Source: Kosakonia oryzendophytica
Lineage (GTDB): Bacteria; Pseudomonadota; Gammaproteobacteria; Enterobacterales; Enterobacteriaceae
Reading direction: 5' to 3'
NCBI RefSeq assembly: GCF_900094925.1
Contig: NZ_FMAY01000004.1
Span: forward strand, 1-64,000
Length of the DNA: 64,000 nucleotides
Under the pieces are notes generated by a model. It worked only from the letters and a program-made list of their open reading frames with translations, made no database searches and was not told where the DNA came from. The translations under genes were made by a program, and so were the position numbers. This document shows positions 32,599 to 42,985 of this stretch, piece after piece. The first letter of the stretch is position 1, and every line of letters starts with the position of its first letter.

Positions 32599-34887
32599 TT
32601 AATGGGCTGTTTCCGGCTTGTGCTTCTGAGCACTCTGGAAACCATACTCCAGCTCATTTTTCTCTTTGTTGAGGGTGACTGTAACCTGGCCGCCGTCCAC
32701 CAACGAACCAAACAGCAGTTCATTGGCCAGCGGTTTTTTCAGGTTATCCTGGATAACACGCGCCATCGGGCGGGCACCCATCGCACGGTCATAGCCTTTT
32801 TCAGCCAGCCAGTCACGCGCTTCCTGACTGACTTCCAGCGACACGCCTTTCTGATCCAGTTGCACCTGGAGTTCGACAATAAATTTGTCGACCACCTGAT
32901 GGATCACCGTTGTCGACAAGTGATCGAACCAGATAATGTTGTCCAGACGGTTGCGGAACTCCGGCGTGAAGATTTTTTTGATCTCTTCCATCGCATCGGT
33001 GCTGTTATCCTGGTGGATCAGGCCGATGGATTTACGCTCGGTTTCACGCACACCGGCGTTGGTGGTCATCACCAGCACCACGTTGCGGAAATCCGCTTTG
33101 CGCCCGTTATTATCGGTCAGCGTACCGTTATCCATGACCTGCAGCAGCAGGTTAAAGACATCCGGGTGCGCTTTTTCGATTTCATCAAGCAGCAGTACCG
33201 CATGCGGATGCTTGATCACCGCGTCGGTCAGCAGACCGCCCTGATCGAAGCCCACATAGCCCGGAGGCGCACCGATCAAACGGCTGACGGTGTGACGCTC
33301 CATATACTCGGACATATCGAAACGCAGCAGTTCAATACCCAGCGCTTTTGACAGTTGTACCGTCACCTCGGTTTTACCAACGCCAGTCGGGCCCGCGAAC
33401 AGGAAGGAACCCACCGGTTTATGATCCTGACCCAATCCTGCACGGCTCATTTTAATGGCTTCGGTTAACGCCTCGATGGCTTTATCCTGACCAAACACCA
33501 GCATTTTCAGGCGATCGCCGAGGTTTTTCAGCGTGTCGCGGTCGCTCTGAGAAACACTCTTCTCAGGGATACGCGCGATACGGGCAACAACGGATTCGAT
33601 ATCCGCCACGTTGACGGTTTTCTTGCGTTTACTCACCGGCATAAGACGCGCGCGCGCGCCCGCTTCGTCGATGACGTCAATCGCTTTATCCGGCAGATGA
33701 CGATCGTTGATGTATTTCACCGCGAGTTCCACCGCCGCACGTACGGCTTTCGCCGTGTAACGTACATCGTGGTGCGCTTCGTACTTCGGTTTCAGGCCAT
33801 TGATAATCTGCACCGTTTCTTCAACAGACGGCTCAGTGATATCAATTTTCTGGAAGCGGCGTGCCAGGGCGCGATCTTTTTCAAAGATATTGCTGAATTC
33901 CTGATAGGTAGTGGACCCCATCACGCGAATTTTACCACTGGAAAGTAGCGGCTTAATCAGGTTCGCGGCATCCACCTGGCCGCCAGACGCAGCACCCGCA
34001 CCGATGATAGTGTGGATCTCATCGATAAACAGAATGCTGTTATTGTCCTGCTCCAGCTGTTTCAGCAGCGCTTTGAAACGTTTTTCGAAATCACCGCGGT
34101 ATTTCGTGCCCGCCAGAAGAGAACCAATATCCAGCGAGTAGATGGTGCAGTCAGCCATCACTTCCGGCACATCACCCTGCACAATACGCCAGGCCAGACC
34201 TTCTGCGATGGCGGTTTTGCCCACGCCGGACTCCCCCACCAACAGCGGGTTATTTTTGCGACGGCGGCACAGCACCTGAATCGCGCGTTCCAGCTCTTTA
34301 CCCCGGCCAATCAGAGGATCGATGCCTCCTACGCGAGCAAGTTGATTAAGATTGGTGGTGAAGTTTTCCATACGTTCCTCCCCGCCTGCTTGCTCTTCGC
34401 TGCTCGCCTGGCTGTTGCCTGTGCTCCCTGCGTCAGATGATGGCCCCGGCTCGTCTTTGCGCGTGCCGTGAGAGATAAAGTTCACCACGTCGAGGCGGCT
34501 AACTTCATGTTTGCGGAGAAGATAAGCCGCTTGCGACTCCTGCTCACTAAAGATGGCAACCAACACGTTCGCCCCGGACACTTCGCTACGGCCGGAAGAC
34601 TGCACATGAAACACCGCGCGCTGAAGAACACGCTGGAAACTGAGCGTCGGCTGCGTGTCGCGCTCTTCCTCACTCATAGGCAGAACGGGTGTGGTTTGTT
34701 CGATGAAGGCTTCGAGTTCCTGTCGCAGCGCCACCAGGTCCACGGAACACGCTTCCAGCGCTTCGCGGGCCGAGGGGTTACTGAGCAGAGCCAGTAACAA
34801 GTGCTCGACGGTCATAAACTCATGTCGGTGCTCGCGCGCTCTGGCGAAAGCCATGTTTAAACTGAGTTCCAGTTCTTGATTGAGCAT
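32599..34887 (-). CDS. clpA: ATP-dependent Clp protease ATPase subunit ClpA
   Basis: ClpA is the hexameric unfoldase that feeds ClpP, handling SsrA-tagged and, through ClpS, N-degron substrates. The 762-residue protein has an N-terminal repeat domain (1-140) where ClpS docks. A variable linker follows, then two AAA+ modules with Walker A GESGVGKT (about 215) and GPTGVGKT (about 500). The ClpP-contacting IGL loop is in KSIGLIHQD. The ATG at 34887 has GGAGG just upstream. It is 4 residues longer than in K-12 because of the linker. clpS lies 31 bp upstream in the same direction. Confidence 0.98.
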   Translation of the reverse strand: MLNQELELSLNMAFARAREHRHEFMTVEHLLLALLSNPSAREALEACSVDLVALRQELEAFIEQTTPVLPMSEEERDTQPTLSFQRVLQRAVFHVQSSGRSEVSGANVLVAIFSEQESQAAYLLRKHEVSRLDVVNFISHGTRKDEPGPSSDAGSTGNSQASSEEQAGGEERMENFTTNLNQLARVGGIDPLIGRGKELERAIQVLCRRRKNNPLLVGESGVGKTAIAEGLAWRIVQGDVPEVMADCTIYSLDIGSLLAGTKYRGDFEKRFKALLKQLEQDNNSILFIDEIHTIIGAGAASGGQVDAANLIKPLLSSGKIRVMGSTTYQEFSNIFEKDRALARRFQKIDITEPSVEETVQIINGLKPKYEAHHDVRYTAKAVRAAVELAVKYINDRHLPDKAIDVIDEAGARARLMPVSKRKKTVNVADIESVVARIARIPEKSVSQSDRDTLKNLGDRLKMLVFGQDKAIEALTEAIKMSRAGLGQDHKPVGSFLFAGPTGVGKTEVTVQLSKALGIELLRFDMSEYMERHTVSRLIGAPPGYVGFDQGGLLTDAVIKHPHAVLLLDEIEKAHPDVFNLLLQVMDNGTLTDNNGRKADFRNVVLVMTTNAGVRETERKSIGLIHQDNSTDAMEEIKKIFTPEFRNRLDNIIWFDHLSTTVIHQVVDKFIVELQVQLDQKGVSLEVSQEARDWLAEKGYDRAMGARPMARVIQDNLKKPLANELLFGSLVDGGQVTVTLNKEKNELEYGFQSAQKHKPETAH

Positions 34888-34918
34888 AGGCACCTCCCCC
34901 AAGTTTTATTGCCTGTAT

Positions 34919-35239
34919 TCAGGCTCTTTCCAGCGTACACAGCAACGGATGTTCATTCTCCCTGGCATACTTGTTCACCATAGAGACTTTCGTCTCCGCG
35001 ACCTCGGCAGTGAAAACACCACAAATGGCCTTCCCGTGATAGTGAACCGTGAGCATCAGTTGCGTTGCGCGCTCTACATCATAAGAAAAGAACTTTTGTA
35101 GCACGTCAATAACAAATTCCATTGGCGTGTAATCATCGTTCATTAACATCACTTTATACATAGATGGCGGTTTCAGCGCGTCGCGCAGTTTCTCATCCGC
35201 CAATTGTTCAAAATCCAGCCAGCTGTTGCTCTTACCCAT
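34919..35239 (-). CDS. clpS: ClpA adaptor ClpS
   Basis: ClpS recognises N-terminal Leu, Phe, Trp and Tyr and hands these proteins to ClpAP. The 106-residue protein keeps the binding-pocket residues in [10 protein letters not shown] and the histidine in [11 protein letters not shown] use the start at 35239 ([10 protein letters not shown]), which matches E. coli; an ATG three codons upstream is also possible. It precedes clpA, and cspD is divergent. Confidence 0.96.
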   Translation of the reverse strand: MGKSNSWLDFEQLADEKLRDALKPPSMYKVMLMNDDYTPMEFVIDVLQKFFSYDVERATQLMLTVHYHGKAICGVFTAEVAETKVSMVNKYARENEHPLLCTLERA

Positions 35240-35567
35240 CGTTAGCATTTCATCTTAGGTTACAGGTTCCGACGACATTTAATCGGCCGATAAAATGAGT
35301 CTAGATGCATTTTCAATCTACATCAGATGTCAGATAACAATCATCTATCGTTACCATCCGCGACGGCTGTCACATTCTTTCTTAATAGCGTTAACTGCTT
35401 CAAAATTTTGATGCGTGGCCTCCCAGAACCCCAGCCAAACGCTTGACGCGTTATCCGATTTCTCTAAATTGTACTCTCGAGAGTTGGCGAGGTTTTGAAC
35501 AGCCCCCACACTCTGCCACCGGTTCATTCCATCTTACTTAAATAAGATTTACGAAGGATGTCGAAGC
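35240..35567. promoter_or_regulatory. clpS-cspD divergent promoter region
   Basis: A gene-free region of 328 bp. Its clearest feature is a perfect 12-bp palindrome, ACTCTCGAGAGT (35473-35484), about 85 bp before cspD. It could be an operator. I cannot assign promoters firmly. Confidence 0.4.
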
Positions 35568-35789
35568 ATGGAAACGGGTACTGTTAAGTGGTTCAACAAT
35601 GCCAAAGGGTTTGGTTTCATTTGCCCTGAAGGCGGCGGCGAAGATATCTTCGCACATTACTCCACCATTCAAATGGATGGTTACAGAACGCTAAAAGCCG
35701 GGCAAACTGTCCGGTTTGATGTACACCAGGGCCCTAAAGGCAATCATGCCAGCGTCATCGTGCCCGTCGAAGCAGAAGCTATGGCCTGA
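35568..35789 (+). CDS. cspD: Cold-shock-like protein CspD
   Basis: CspD is a stationary-phase single-strand DNA-binding protein that inhibits replication elongation and is toxic when overmade. The 73-residue cold-shock domain has RNP1 (KGFGFI) and RNP2 (DIFAHY). The start METGTVKWFN is typical. AAGGATGTC lies upstream. It is divergent from clpS and convergent with macB, with a terminator between. Confidence 0.96.
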   Translation: METGTVKWFNNAKGFGFICPEGGGEDIFAHYSTIQMDGYRTLKAGQTVRFDVHQGPKGNHASVIVPVEAEAMA

Positions 35790-35823
35790 CGCTTCATCAT
35801 TTATTGTGTACATGCCCCGGATA

Positions 35824-35856
35824 AAATGCCAGCCCAACAGGCTGGCATTTTTATTA
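35824..35856 (+). terminator. Terminator of cspD
   Basis: An 11-bp stem, AAATGCCAGCC (35824-35834) with GGCTGGCATTT (35840-35850), a 5-nt loop, and a TTATT tail. Confidence 0.88.
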
Positions 35857-37800
35857 CTCTCGCGCCAGCGCGTCCACTGGATCCAGCCGTGCAGCGTTGC
35901 GCGCCGGCAACCAGCCAAACAACACGCCGGTGAAGGTTGAACACAAAAACGCGGTCAACAGCGCCACTGGCGAAAAACCAATTTCCCAGCCGGGTAAAAA
36001 AAGCTGCAGCGTCATGGCAATCACCATTGACAGCGTCACCCCCAGCGCGCCGCCCACCAGGCAAACAAATACCGCCTCGATCAAAAACTGCGACAGCACA
36101 TCGCTCGCCCTTGCACCAACCGCCATGCGAATGCCGATTTCGCGCGTACGCTCAGTGACTGACACCAGCATGATGTTCATCACGCCAATACCGCCGACCA
36201 GTAACGAAATGACTGCGACCAACGTGAGGAACAATTGAAGAGTACGTGTGGTCTTTTCCGCGGTTTTCAAGACGCCGTCCATATTCCAGACGAAGAAATC
36301 TTTTTTACCATGACGCAGCATGAGCAAACGTGTGAGCTGCTGCTCTGCCTGCTCGCTGCTGTACCCTTCATTCACGCGCACGGTTATTGAGTTCAGCCAT
36401 GACTGACCCATAATCCGCCCGGCAATGGTGCTGTAGGGCAACCAGACACGCAGGATCTTACTGCTGCCAAACATAGACTGCTTCTCTTCCGCCACGCCAA
36501 TCACCGTTGCGGGCATATTGCCCACGAGGATCACCTCGCCCACCACGCTGGCCTTATTGGGAAACAACTGACGCCGGGTATTACTGTCGAGCACCACCAC
36601 CTGTGCCCGTCCTTTCAGTTGCTCATCATTAAACGATGCGCCTTCACTGAACGTCATGCCGTACACATTGAAGTACTGCCCGCTGACGCCATTCGCGCTG
36701 GCGGCAATATCAATGTTGTCCGTGCGCAGACGCAAATTTTGCGAAACAGACGGCGTGGCAGAACGCACCCACGGCTGCTTCTGAATTGCGGTCAGATCGT
36801 CATATTTCAGTGCTTGTCGGTATTGCGGGTCGTCATCGCCAAAATCTTTTCCGGGGTAAACGTCAATGGTGTTGGTGCCAATGGAGCGGATATCCGCCAG
36901 CACCAGCTGTTTCGCCGCGTCGCCGACCACCACAATCGATACAACCGATGCAATGCCGATAATAATGCCGAGCATGGTCAACAGGGTGCGCATCTTATTG
37001 GCTGCCATGGCGTGCCAGGCCATCGTCAGCGCCTCGTGAAAACGGCTGATAAACTGCCGCCATCCGCCAGCTTGCGTTAATCCCTCCTCCTCATGCGCTG
37101 ACGTTATCGCTTTCGCCCTGGCCGGAGGATTGCTGATAAGCTCACCATCGCGGATTTCAATCACGCGCTCCGCCTGCGCCGCAACCTGCGGGTCGTGCGT
37201 GACGATAATCACCGTATGCCCACGATCGCGTAATTGATGCAGAATGGCCATCACCTCTTCACCAGAGCGGCTATCCAGTGCGCCAGTAGGTTCATCCGCG
37301 AGGATCACCTGACCGCCATTCATCAGCGCACGGGCAATACTCACCCGCTGCTGCTGCCCACCAGAAAGCTGGGCAGGCAGATAATCCGCGCGGTCACCCA
37401 GCCCAAGACGCGACAGCAATGCACGCGCGCGGACCAACCGCGTTTTACGTTCTGTGCCTGCATAGACCGCGGGCACTTCCACGTTTTGCGCCGCACTTAA
37501 ATGCGAAAGCAAATGGTAACGCTGGAAGATAAAACCAAAATGGTCGCGACGTAACTGCGCCAGCGCGTCACTACTGAGTGTGGACACGTCGGTGCCAGCC
37601 ACCCGGTAAGTGCCGCTGCTGGGCTTATCCAGGCAACCAAGAATATTCATCAGCGTGGATTTTCCGGAACCGGATGCCCCGACAATGGCCACCATTTCCC
37701 CGGCATGGATCTCCAGATTAATGCCCTTCAGCACCTCAACTTGCCCATCGCCGGAAGGATAACTACGCCGGATAGCGTTCAGCGTCAGCAATGCGCTCAT
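35854..37800 (-). CDS. macB: Macrolide export ATP-binding/permease MacB
   Basis: MacB is the inner-membrane part of the MacAB-TolC pump that moves macrolides, enterotoxin and haem-related molecules out of the periplasm by a mechanotransmission cycle. The 648-residue protein has an N-terminal ATPase domain (Walker [10 protein letters not shown], signature [10 protein letters not shown], Walker [12 protein letters not shown]). One span follows near residue 275, then a large periplasmic domain, then three C-terminal spans. Its ATG overlaps the macA stop by 4 bp, so the genes are translationally coupled. Confidence 0.97.
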   Translation of the reverse strand: MSALLTLNAIRRSYPSGDGQVEVLKGINLEIHAGEMVAIVGASGSGKSTLMNILGCLDKPSSGTYRVAGTDVSTLSSDALAQLRRDHFGFIFQRYHLLSHLSAAQNVEVPAVYAGTERKTRLVRARALLSRLGLGDRADYLPAQLSGGQQQRVSIARALMNGGQVILADEPTGALDSRSGEEVMAILHQLRDRGHTVIIVTHDPQVAAQAERVIEIRDGELISNPPARAKAITSAHEEEGLTQAGGWRQFISRFHEALTMAWHAMAANKMRTLLTMLGIIIGIASVVSIVVVGDAAKQLVLADIRSIGTNTIDVYPGKDFGDDDPQYRQALKYDDLTAIQKQPWVRSATPSVSQNLRLRTDNIDIAASANGVSGQYFNVYGMTFSEGASFNDEQLKGRAQVVVLDSNTRRQLFPNKASVVGEVILVGNMPATVIGVAEEKQSMFGSSKILRVWLPYSTIAGRIMGQSWLNSITVRVNEGYSSEQAEQQLTRLLMLRHGKKDFFVWNMDGVLKTAEKTTRTLQLFLTLVAVISLLVGGIGVMNIMLVSVTERTREIGIRMAVGARASDVLSQFLIEAVFVCLVGGALGVTLSMVIAMTLQLFLPGWEIGFSPVALLTAFLCSTFTGVLFGWLPARNAARLDPVDALARE

Positions 37801-38912
37801 TGCGCCGCACCATGCTTCAGTTCGCCGGTGACCACTTCTTCCCCGGCATCCAGCCCTTTGACAATCACCACTTCGGTGTCATTACGCGCCCCTAGCATCA
37901 CCTCGCGATCGCGGGTTTCCCCATTGCGCAGCACTTTCACTTTGTAGCGGTTATCGCCAACCGGATCGCCAAGTGCCGCCAGTGGAATGGTCAGTACATT
38001 TTTTATTCCCGCCAGTTGGATATGCACTTGCGCGGTCATATCAAGACGCAGGATGCCCTGCGGGTTTGGCACTTCAAAGCGGGCATAATAGAAAATCGCG
38101 TCGTTAACTTTCTCCGGCGTCGGCAGAATATCTTTTAAGGTTCCTTCATAGCGGGTGCCAGGATCACCCAGCACCGTGAACCAGGCTTTCTGCCCTGGTT
38201 TCAGGTGGATCACATCCGCTTCGGAGACCTGCGCTTTCACCAGCATGGTGCTCATATCCGCCAGCGTCAGGATGGTCGGCGCCTGTTGCACCGCAATCAC
38301 CGTTTGCCCCTGTAGAGTGGTGATTTGCGTCACTTCGCCCGCCATCGGTGCGAGAATGCGCGTGTAATCAAGGTTGGTTTTTGCAGTGTCCAGCGTTGCC
38401 TGGTTGCGCTTAATCTGCGCATCAATGGTGCCAATCTGCGCCTCTTTTACCGCCACATCCGTGGCGGCAGTGTCCAAATCCTGGCGCGAAATCAGATGGC
38501 TTTTCACCAGTTGTTGCTGGCGCGCCAGCGTCACCTGCGCCAGTTTTAGCTCGGCCTGTGCCTGACGGCGCTGCGCACGCAGCTCCATCAACGTTGCTTC
38601 CACTTCTTTAATCTGGTTTTGCGCTTGTTCCGGATCGATAACGCCAAGCAGCTGATCTTTCTTAACCTTGTCACCAATGCTGACCGATAGCGTTTTCAAC
38701 TGGCCATTGACCTGTGCGCCGACGTCAACTTTGCGTAACGCATCCAGTTTGCCGGTCGCCAGGACACTCTGCTGCAACTCCCCCGGGCGGACAATTAACG
38801 TCTGATATTGCACAACTGGCGCGTTGAGTTTTCCCCACAGCCACCCTGCCGCCAGCAGAATCAACACTGACAGCACAATGATCCACGTCCTGCGTTTTCC
38901 CTTCAGTTTCAT
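37797..38912 (-). CDS. macA: Macrolide export periplasmic adaptor MacA
   Basis: MacA is the periplasmic adaptor that joins MacB to TolC and stimulates its ATPase. A short N-terminal membrane anchor (about residues 7-25) is followed by the barrel-sandwich, an alpha-hairpin coiled coil (about 85-185) and beta-barrel domains. The ATG at 38912 (MKLKGKRR) gives 371 residues, as in E. coli, with GGA upstream. A PhoP-box-like sequence lies about 55 bp upstream. Confidence 0.96.
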   Translation of the reverse strand: MKLKGKRRTWIIVLSVLILLAAGWLWGKLNAPVVQYQTLIVRPGELQQSVLATGKLDALRKVDVGAQVNGQLKTLSVSIGDKVKKDQLLGVIDPEQAQNQIKEVEATLMELRAQRRQAQAELKLAQVTLARQQQLVKSHLISRQDLDTAATDVAVKEAQIGTIDAQIKRNQATLDTAKTNLDYTRILAPMAGEVTQITTLQGQTVIAVQQAPTILTLADMSTMLVKAQVSEADVIHLKPGQKAWFTVLGDPGTRYEGTLKDILPTPEKVNDAIFYYARFEVPNPQGILRLDMTAQVHIQLAGIKNVLTIPLAALGDPVGDNRYKVKVLRNGETRDREVMLGARNDTEVVIVKGLDAGEEVVTGELKHGAAQ

Positions 38913-38966
38913 AAAAATTCCAGATTGTCGGACTGTGCGTTGTATAGAGACCAATCTTAACTAAAC

Positions 38967-38983
38967 AAAACATCAACGAAACA
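38967..38983 (-). promoter_or_regulatory. Possible PhoP box between macA and ybjX
   Basis: Read on the minus strand, TGTTTC-GTTGA-TGTTTT is two half-sites spaced by 5 bp, each one mismatch from TGTTTA. PhoPQ is reported to control macAB and ybjX (VirK-like) in Salmonella. The match is imperfect. Confidence 0.35.
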
Positions 38984-39073
38984 GAAAATTCTTAATTTCT
39001 CCATTTTTCATTTATCTGGCGTTGAGAATCCTCCTGCTTGAATAACTTTCTCCCGTATTTTCCGGATTTCATC

Positions 39074-40030
39074 ATGTCCAGCATTGCTGATGCCGCTTCA
39101 ACTGAATTACCTCTTCCAACGACTGCCTGGCAGCTTTTCCGCGCATTGACGTCCGGTGCACTGACGCCGGGCCTGGCCTGGAAAAACCCGGCCTACCGGC
39201 GAAAATTTTTGCTGCGCTCGCTGTGCACGCCGATCAGTACCGCCAGTTACCTGGCGCGGCTTGCCAAATTGCCGCAACTGGCGCAGATCCTTCAGGTTCA
39301 GCCCGGTTTGCCGTGTCGATTGCATCGTCCCTGGTTGTCGATCAATATCAACCGTGAACAGGCGGCAAATGCCCTGTGCTGGCACTATGAAAATACGCTA
39401 CAGCGACTTCCTGTTGCGTTGACGCATGCTTATCTGAGCAAAACCGGCGCAGATCTGGCCATACTGAACGGCAAAGACGAGCAAACGTATTTCCTGCGGC
39501 TGCACGCCAACGCCATGCAGGATAAAGAGGGCGAGGCGACGCTGGAATTCTGCGATACGCAACAAACAACCCTGGCAGAACTTACGTTTACGCTCTGTCC
39601 GTTTGAGGGAAAAAGCACACTCTATATCGGTGGACTACAGGGTGCAAAAGCCCATGTACCGCATGAACTGATTCAAAGCGCGACGAAAGCCTGCCATGGT
39701 CTGTTCCCGAAACGACTACTGGTGGAAGCTGCCATGACGTTGGGGCAATTCCTGGCGGTAGATGAAATCCGTGCCGTCAGCAACGAAACGCATATCTATC
39801 GCAGTGTGCGCTATCGCCGGAAAAAACAGGGGAAATTGCATGCGGATTACAACAGCTTCTGGGAATCCCTGGGGGCGGTGGCCGACAGCCATGGCGATTT
39901 TGTGCTACCCCCGGTGATGCCGCGTAAATCCATGGAAGAGATTGCCAGTAAAAAACGCGCGGAATACCGCCGCCGCTACGAGCTGCTCGACAGCCTGCAT
40001 GCGCAGACTGCCCATCGTTGCCAGAACTAA
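39074..40030 (+). CDS. ybjX: DUF535/VirK-like protein YbjX
   Basis: A cytoplasmic protein of the VirK/YbjX family, linked in enterics to antimicrobial-peptide resistance and the PhoPQ regulon; its biochemical function is unknown. The DUF535 domain spans most of its length (318 residues from the ATG at 39074). A TTG at 39038 could add 12 residues and would give 330, the length listed for K-12; neither start has a good ribosome site. Its stop overlaps the stop of ybjD, with which it is convergent. Confidence 0.88.
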   Translation: MSSIADAASTELPLPTTAWQLFRALTSGALTPGLAWKNPAYRRKFLLRSLCTPISTASYLARLAKLPQLAQILQVQPGLPCRLHRPWLSININREQAANALCWHYENTLQRLPVALTHAYLSKTGADLAILNGKDEQTYFLRLHANAMQDKEGEATLEFCDTQQTTLAELTFTLCPFEGKSTLYIGGLQGAKAHVPHELIQSATKACHGLFPKRLLVEAAMTLGQFLAVDEIRAVSNETHIYRSVRYRRKKQGKLHADYNSFWESLGAVADSHGDFVLPPVMPRKSMEEIASKKRAEYRRRYELLDSLHAQTAHRCQN

Positions 40031-41685
40031 TCGGCTCTCCCGCGCGCCAGCCATAGCACGCGGGAAAACATCTTACGAAACAGAGGTGGCACTGCGTCCA
40101 CACCGCGTCTTCCTGCTTCCATCGCCACTTCAATCGCCAGATCCGGTTTCGAGGATCGATGAATCGCTTTGGTGATCACACGCCGCATATTCATCGGCAC
40201 TTTTTCCGGTAACTGCGCCACGCGATGGTAAACATCGGCAAACCCCTCCCGGTACATAAAATGCTCCATATCCAGCGAGGGAAGTTCCGTTAAGTGCTCG
40301 CGCACGTGGTCACGATCGTTATCCAGCAGACCACGCACGGTCGCGGAATACTTTCTCCCCGCTTCGTCGCCATCCACCAGCACATGCCATTCAATACCCA
40401 TCCGGCGGGCAAATTTAATCAGCGGTTTTAAACCTGACTGGGCGAACTCAATCACTTTCACCCCTTCAGCATCGAAATGATGACCACACTGACGCGCCAG
40501 CTCGTTAATCACCCAATTTTCGGTTTCCCCTTCCACCAGTAGCCAGCAGCGGGCAAACAACGAGGAGGGGCGATTGACGCGAATATGAAATGAAATTCGC
40601 CGGGCATCTTCCGTGCTTAACCCCCCCGGCCCGAGGCGCCAGGCTGCAACGCGGGCAGACTCACGCACCAGCCGGCATACCTGTTCAACCGGCGTCATCG
40701 ACAGCAATTCGCCCGAATTTGTGGTGGTAATCTGTTGTAATGGCAGCAGATTCAGCAATTGCCAGGCCACCGATAACATAATCGGATGCAGCCGCGTTTC
40801 GGGATCTTCCACCAATAACAATGGCCGCGCGTCGCGATCGAGATGCACCGTCCCTTTCGCCTGCAACAGGGTGGAGAAAAAGCCCAACAGGATCACCCGG
40901 TACATGCGTCCACCGGGTTTGTCGATCATCCGGTTGATAATGTCCAGGTAGCGCCAACTACGCTGCTCATCATGGGAACGGCGTCGCATCAGGCGCTGAC
41001 GCGATGGCCCGCTCCCCTGCTCGGCAAAATAGTGCTCCAGCAGTTGCACCATCGCGGATAAACCGTGACGGATCTGCCCGTCAGTCAGGTTTTGCGGTCG
41101 CGAAATTAACTCACGAGAAAGGAAATCAAGCTGGCGCGCGGTGGTTTCCATTTCCGGCCGGTCAGGCATTGAACCATTACGAATACGTCGCATAAAGCGT
41201 GCATCCCGTAAACGCAGCACCGGCGACAAGCGCACCAGATGGCGGGCGCTTTCATCAATGTCCGGCAACGGAATAAGCTGCCCCTCGGCATCCAGAAAAC
41301 CGCGCAGTGTCATGACGCTGCCATCTTCAGACAACTCCCCCTCATGACGATAAAACAGCCGGCGATAGCCATCGTTACTGGCGACCCAACAATCTGCCAG
41401 CGGCCTGTAACGCCGTACGCGATAGCGGCCCGGCGCTGATTCACGAAAGGTCAGAATGATATGTAAATGGTGTTCGCGCCCCTGCACATCCCCCGGCGGA
41501 AACCAGAAGTCATCTCGCACAAAGTGGTAGAGATCGGTTTCCGGCGAGAGCAGCAACGTGAGCGCATCCAGCAGACTCGACTTACCCCAGGCATTCTCCC
41601 CAATCAGCACGTTATTCTGTTCAAGCATCAGCGATAATCGGTTGATACCGCGAAATCCAACAATATCCACGCGCTCCAGAATCAT
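40027..41685 (-). CDS. ybjD: OLD-family nuclease-like ATPase YbjD
   Basis: A member of the overcoming-lysogenization-defect family: an ABC-type ATPase head fused to a Toprim nuclease domain. Residues 1-350 hold the ATPase, with the P-loop GENAWGKSS near 28-36 and the late Walker B LLLVEDPETRLHP. The Toprim part (about 375-480) has LLVEGETE and LVDGDEAGRKY, which supply its acidic metal ligands. The ATG at 41685 has GGAGG upstream and gives 552 residues, as in K-12. This is the single-gene (class 1-like) form, with no UvrD-type partner nearby. Its cellular role is not established. Confidence 0.9.
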   Translation of the reverse strand: MILERVDIVGFRGINRLSLMLEQNNVLIGENAWGKSSLLDALTLLLSPETDLYHFVRDDFWFPPGDVQGREHHLHIILTFRESAPGRYRVRRYRPLADCWVASNDGYRRLFYRHEGELSEDGSVMTLRGFLDAEGQLIPLPDIDESARHLVRLSPVLRLRDARFMRRIRNGSMPDRPEMETTARQLDFLSRELISRPQNLTDGQIRHGLSAMVQLLEHYFAEQGSGPSRQRLMRRRSHDEQRSWRYLDIINRMIDKPGGRMYRVILLGFFSTLLQAKGTVHLDRDARPLLLVEDPETRLHPIMLSVAWQLLNLLPLQQITTTNSGELLSMTPVEQVCRLVRESARVAAWRLGPGGLSTEDARRISFHIRVNRPSSLFARCWLLVEGETENWVINELARQCGHHFDAEGVKVIEFAQSGLKPLIKFARRMGIEWHVLVDGDEAGRKYSATVRGLLDNDRDHVREHLTELPSLDMEHFMYREGFADVYHRVAQLPEKVPMNMRRVITKAIHRSSKPDLAIEVAMEAGRRGVDAVPPLFRKMFSRVLWLARGRAD

Positions 41686-41933
41686 GAATCCTCCGGCATT
41701 GCCTGCCTTTTCCCATCCAGTTCTCAGCAAAGTATAGCGGGATGAAAAGCCGCAGATCATGTGCTAAGTACAAAATTTTATTGATAAATATGTATCAGAA
41801 ACAGACCCGGCTCGCCTATTCTGCTGTTTTGCTACTCTCCTGAAATTTACCCGGTTTCGTGGCTTTACTCCCCTTCCGGCGTTCGGTAGTGTGTTGCCCG
41901 GATGTTTTAACTTTGCAAGGATTCGGGCTGTTC

Positions 41934-42833
41934 ATGCTTTCAGGATTGTTAATTATTCTTCTGCCACTGGTTGTGGGTTATCTTATTCCGCTGCGACACA
42001 AGGCCGCACTTAAACTTATCAATAAGTTGCTAAGCTGGATTGTGTATTTGATCCTGTTTTTGATGGGCATCAGTCTCGCCTTTCTGGATAATCTCAGCGC
42101 CAATTTATTGTCAATCTTCCACTACACGACGGTCAGCGTGGTGGTGATCCTGCTCTGTAACGCAGCGGCATTATTGTGGCTGGAACGCACGCTCCCCTGG
42201 CGACATCAGCATCAACAAGAAAAATTGCCATCACGTATTGCGATGGCGCTGGAATCCCTGCGCCTGTGCGGGGTGGTGGTGATCGGTTTTGTCCTCGGCC
42301 TTAGCGGGTTGGCATTTTTACAGCATGCCACTGAAGCCAGTGAATATACGTTGATTTTCCTGCTGTTCCTGGTGGGGATCCAGTTGCGTAATAGCGGCAT
42401 GACGCTCAAACAGATTGTCCTGAACCGGCGCGGTATGATCATCGCGGTCGTGGTGGTGGCAAGCTCACTCGTTGGCGGCGCGATAAACGCTCTGATCCTC
42501 GGTTTACCGCTCAAAACCGGCCTCGCCATGGCCTGCGGATTTGGCTGGTATTCGCTCTCCGGCATTTTGCTCACCGAATCCTTCGGTCCGGTGATTGGCA
42601 GCGCCACGTTCTTTAACGATCTGGCGCGAGAGTTGATCGCTATTGTGCTGATTCCGGGGCTGGTTCGTCGCAGCCGCTCAACCGCACTGGGGCTTTGCGG
42701 GGCCACCTCCATGGACTTCACCTTACCCGTACTGCAACGTTCTGGCGGGCTGGAGCTGGTTCCGGCCGCCATTGTGCACGGTTTTCTGCTCAGCTTGCTG
42801 GTTCCGCTACTGATGGCATTTTTCTCTGCCTGA
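41934..42833 (+). CDS. lysO: L-lysine exporter LysO
   Basis: LysO (YbjE) exports lysine and confers resistance to the analogue thialysine. The 299-residue protein has about eight to ten membrane spans in two related halves (DUF340). I chose the ATG at 41934 (MLSGLLIILL); AAGGA lies 12 nt upstream, and the length equals that of E. coli. aqpZ, found between ybjD and lysO in K-12, is absent, so the two genes are divergent across about 250 bp. Confidence 0.94.
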   Translation: MLSGLLIILLPLVVGYLIPLRHKAALKLINKLLSWIVYLILFLMGISLAFLDNLSANLLSIFHYTTVSVVVILLCNAAALLWLERTLPWRHQHQQEKLPSRIAMALESLRLCGVVVIGFVLGLSGLAFLQHATEASEYTLIFLLFLVGIQLRNSGMTLKQIVLNRRGMIIAVVVVASSLVGGAINALILGLPLKTGLAMACGFGWYSLSGILLTESFGPVIGSATFFNDLARELIAIVLIPGLVRRSRSTALGLCGATSMDFTLPVLQRSGGLELVPAAIVHGFLLSLLVPLLMAFFSA

Positions 42834-42839
42834 TACCCC

Positions 42840-42865
42840 TTTGGCGGTAGATCGCTGCCGCCAAA
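42840..42865 (+). terminator. Hairpin after lysO
   Basis: TTTGGCGG (42840-42847) pairs with CCGCCAAA (42858-42865). There is no T-run, so its role as a terminator is uncertain. Confidence 0.45.
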
Positions 42866-42866
42866 C

Positions 42867-42880
42867 TTGCGCTAAATCAA
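42867..42880 (+). promoter_or_regulatory. FNR-type box upstream of hcp
   Basis: TTGCGCTAAATCAA matches TTGATNNNNATCAA except at two positions. If it acts at -72.5, as described for the E. coli hcp promoter, the start site would be near 42946, with TAATCT (42932-42937) as the -10. Confidence 0.5.
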
Positions 42881-42939
42881 TCTCCCCTTAATTTGCATGC
42901 AAAAGCGCTTTTAAGCCTTCCCACACCAGCATAATCTTA

Positions 42940-42962
42940 AACATGTATTCTAAATATAACTT
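42940..42962 (+). promoter_or_regulatory. NsrR operator at the hcp promoter
   Basis: Two 11-bp halves in inverted orientation, AACATGTATTC (42940-42950) and AAATATAACTT (42952-42962), separated by one base. This fits the NsrR motif AANATGYATTT and its complement. It would overlap the predicted start site, so NsrR should repress hcp-hcr until nitric oxide damages its iron-sulphur cluster. Confidence 0.65.
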
Positions 42963-42985
42963 TAACCTTCATTAAAGGTGTGACC

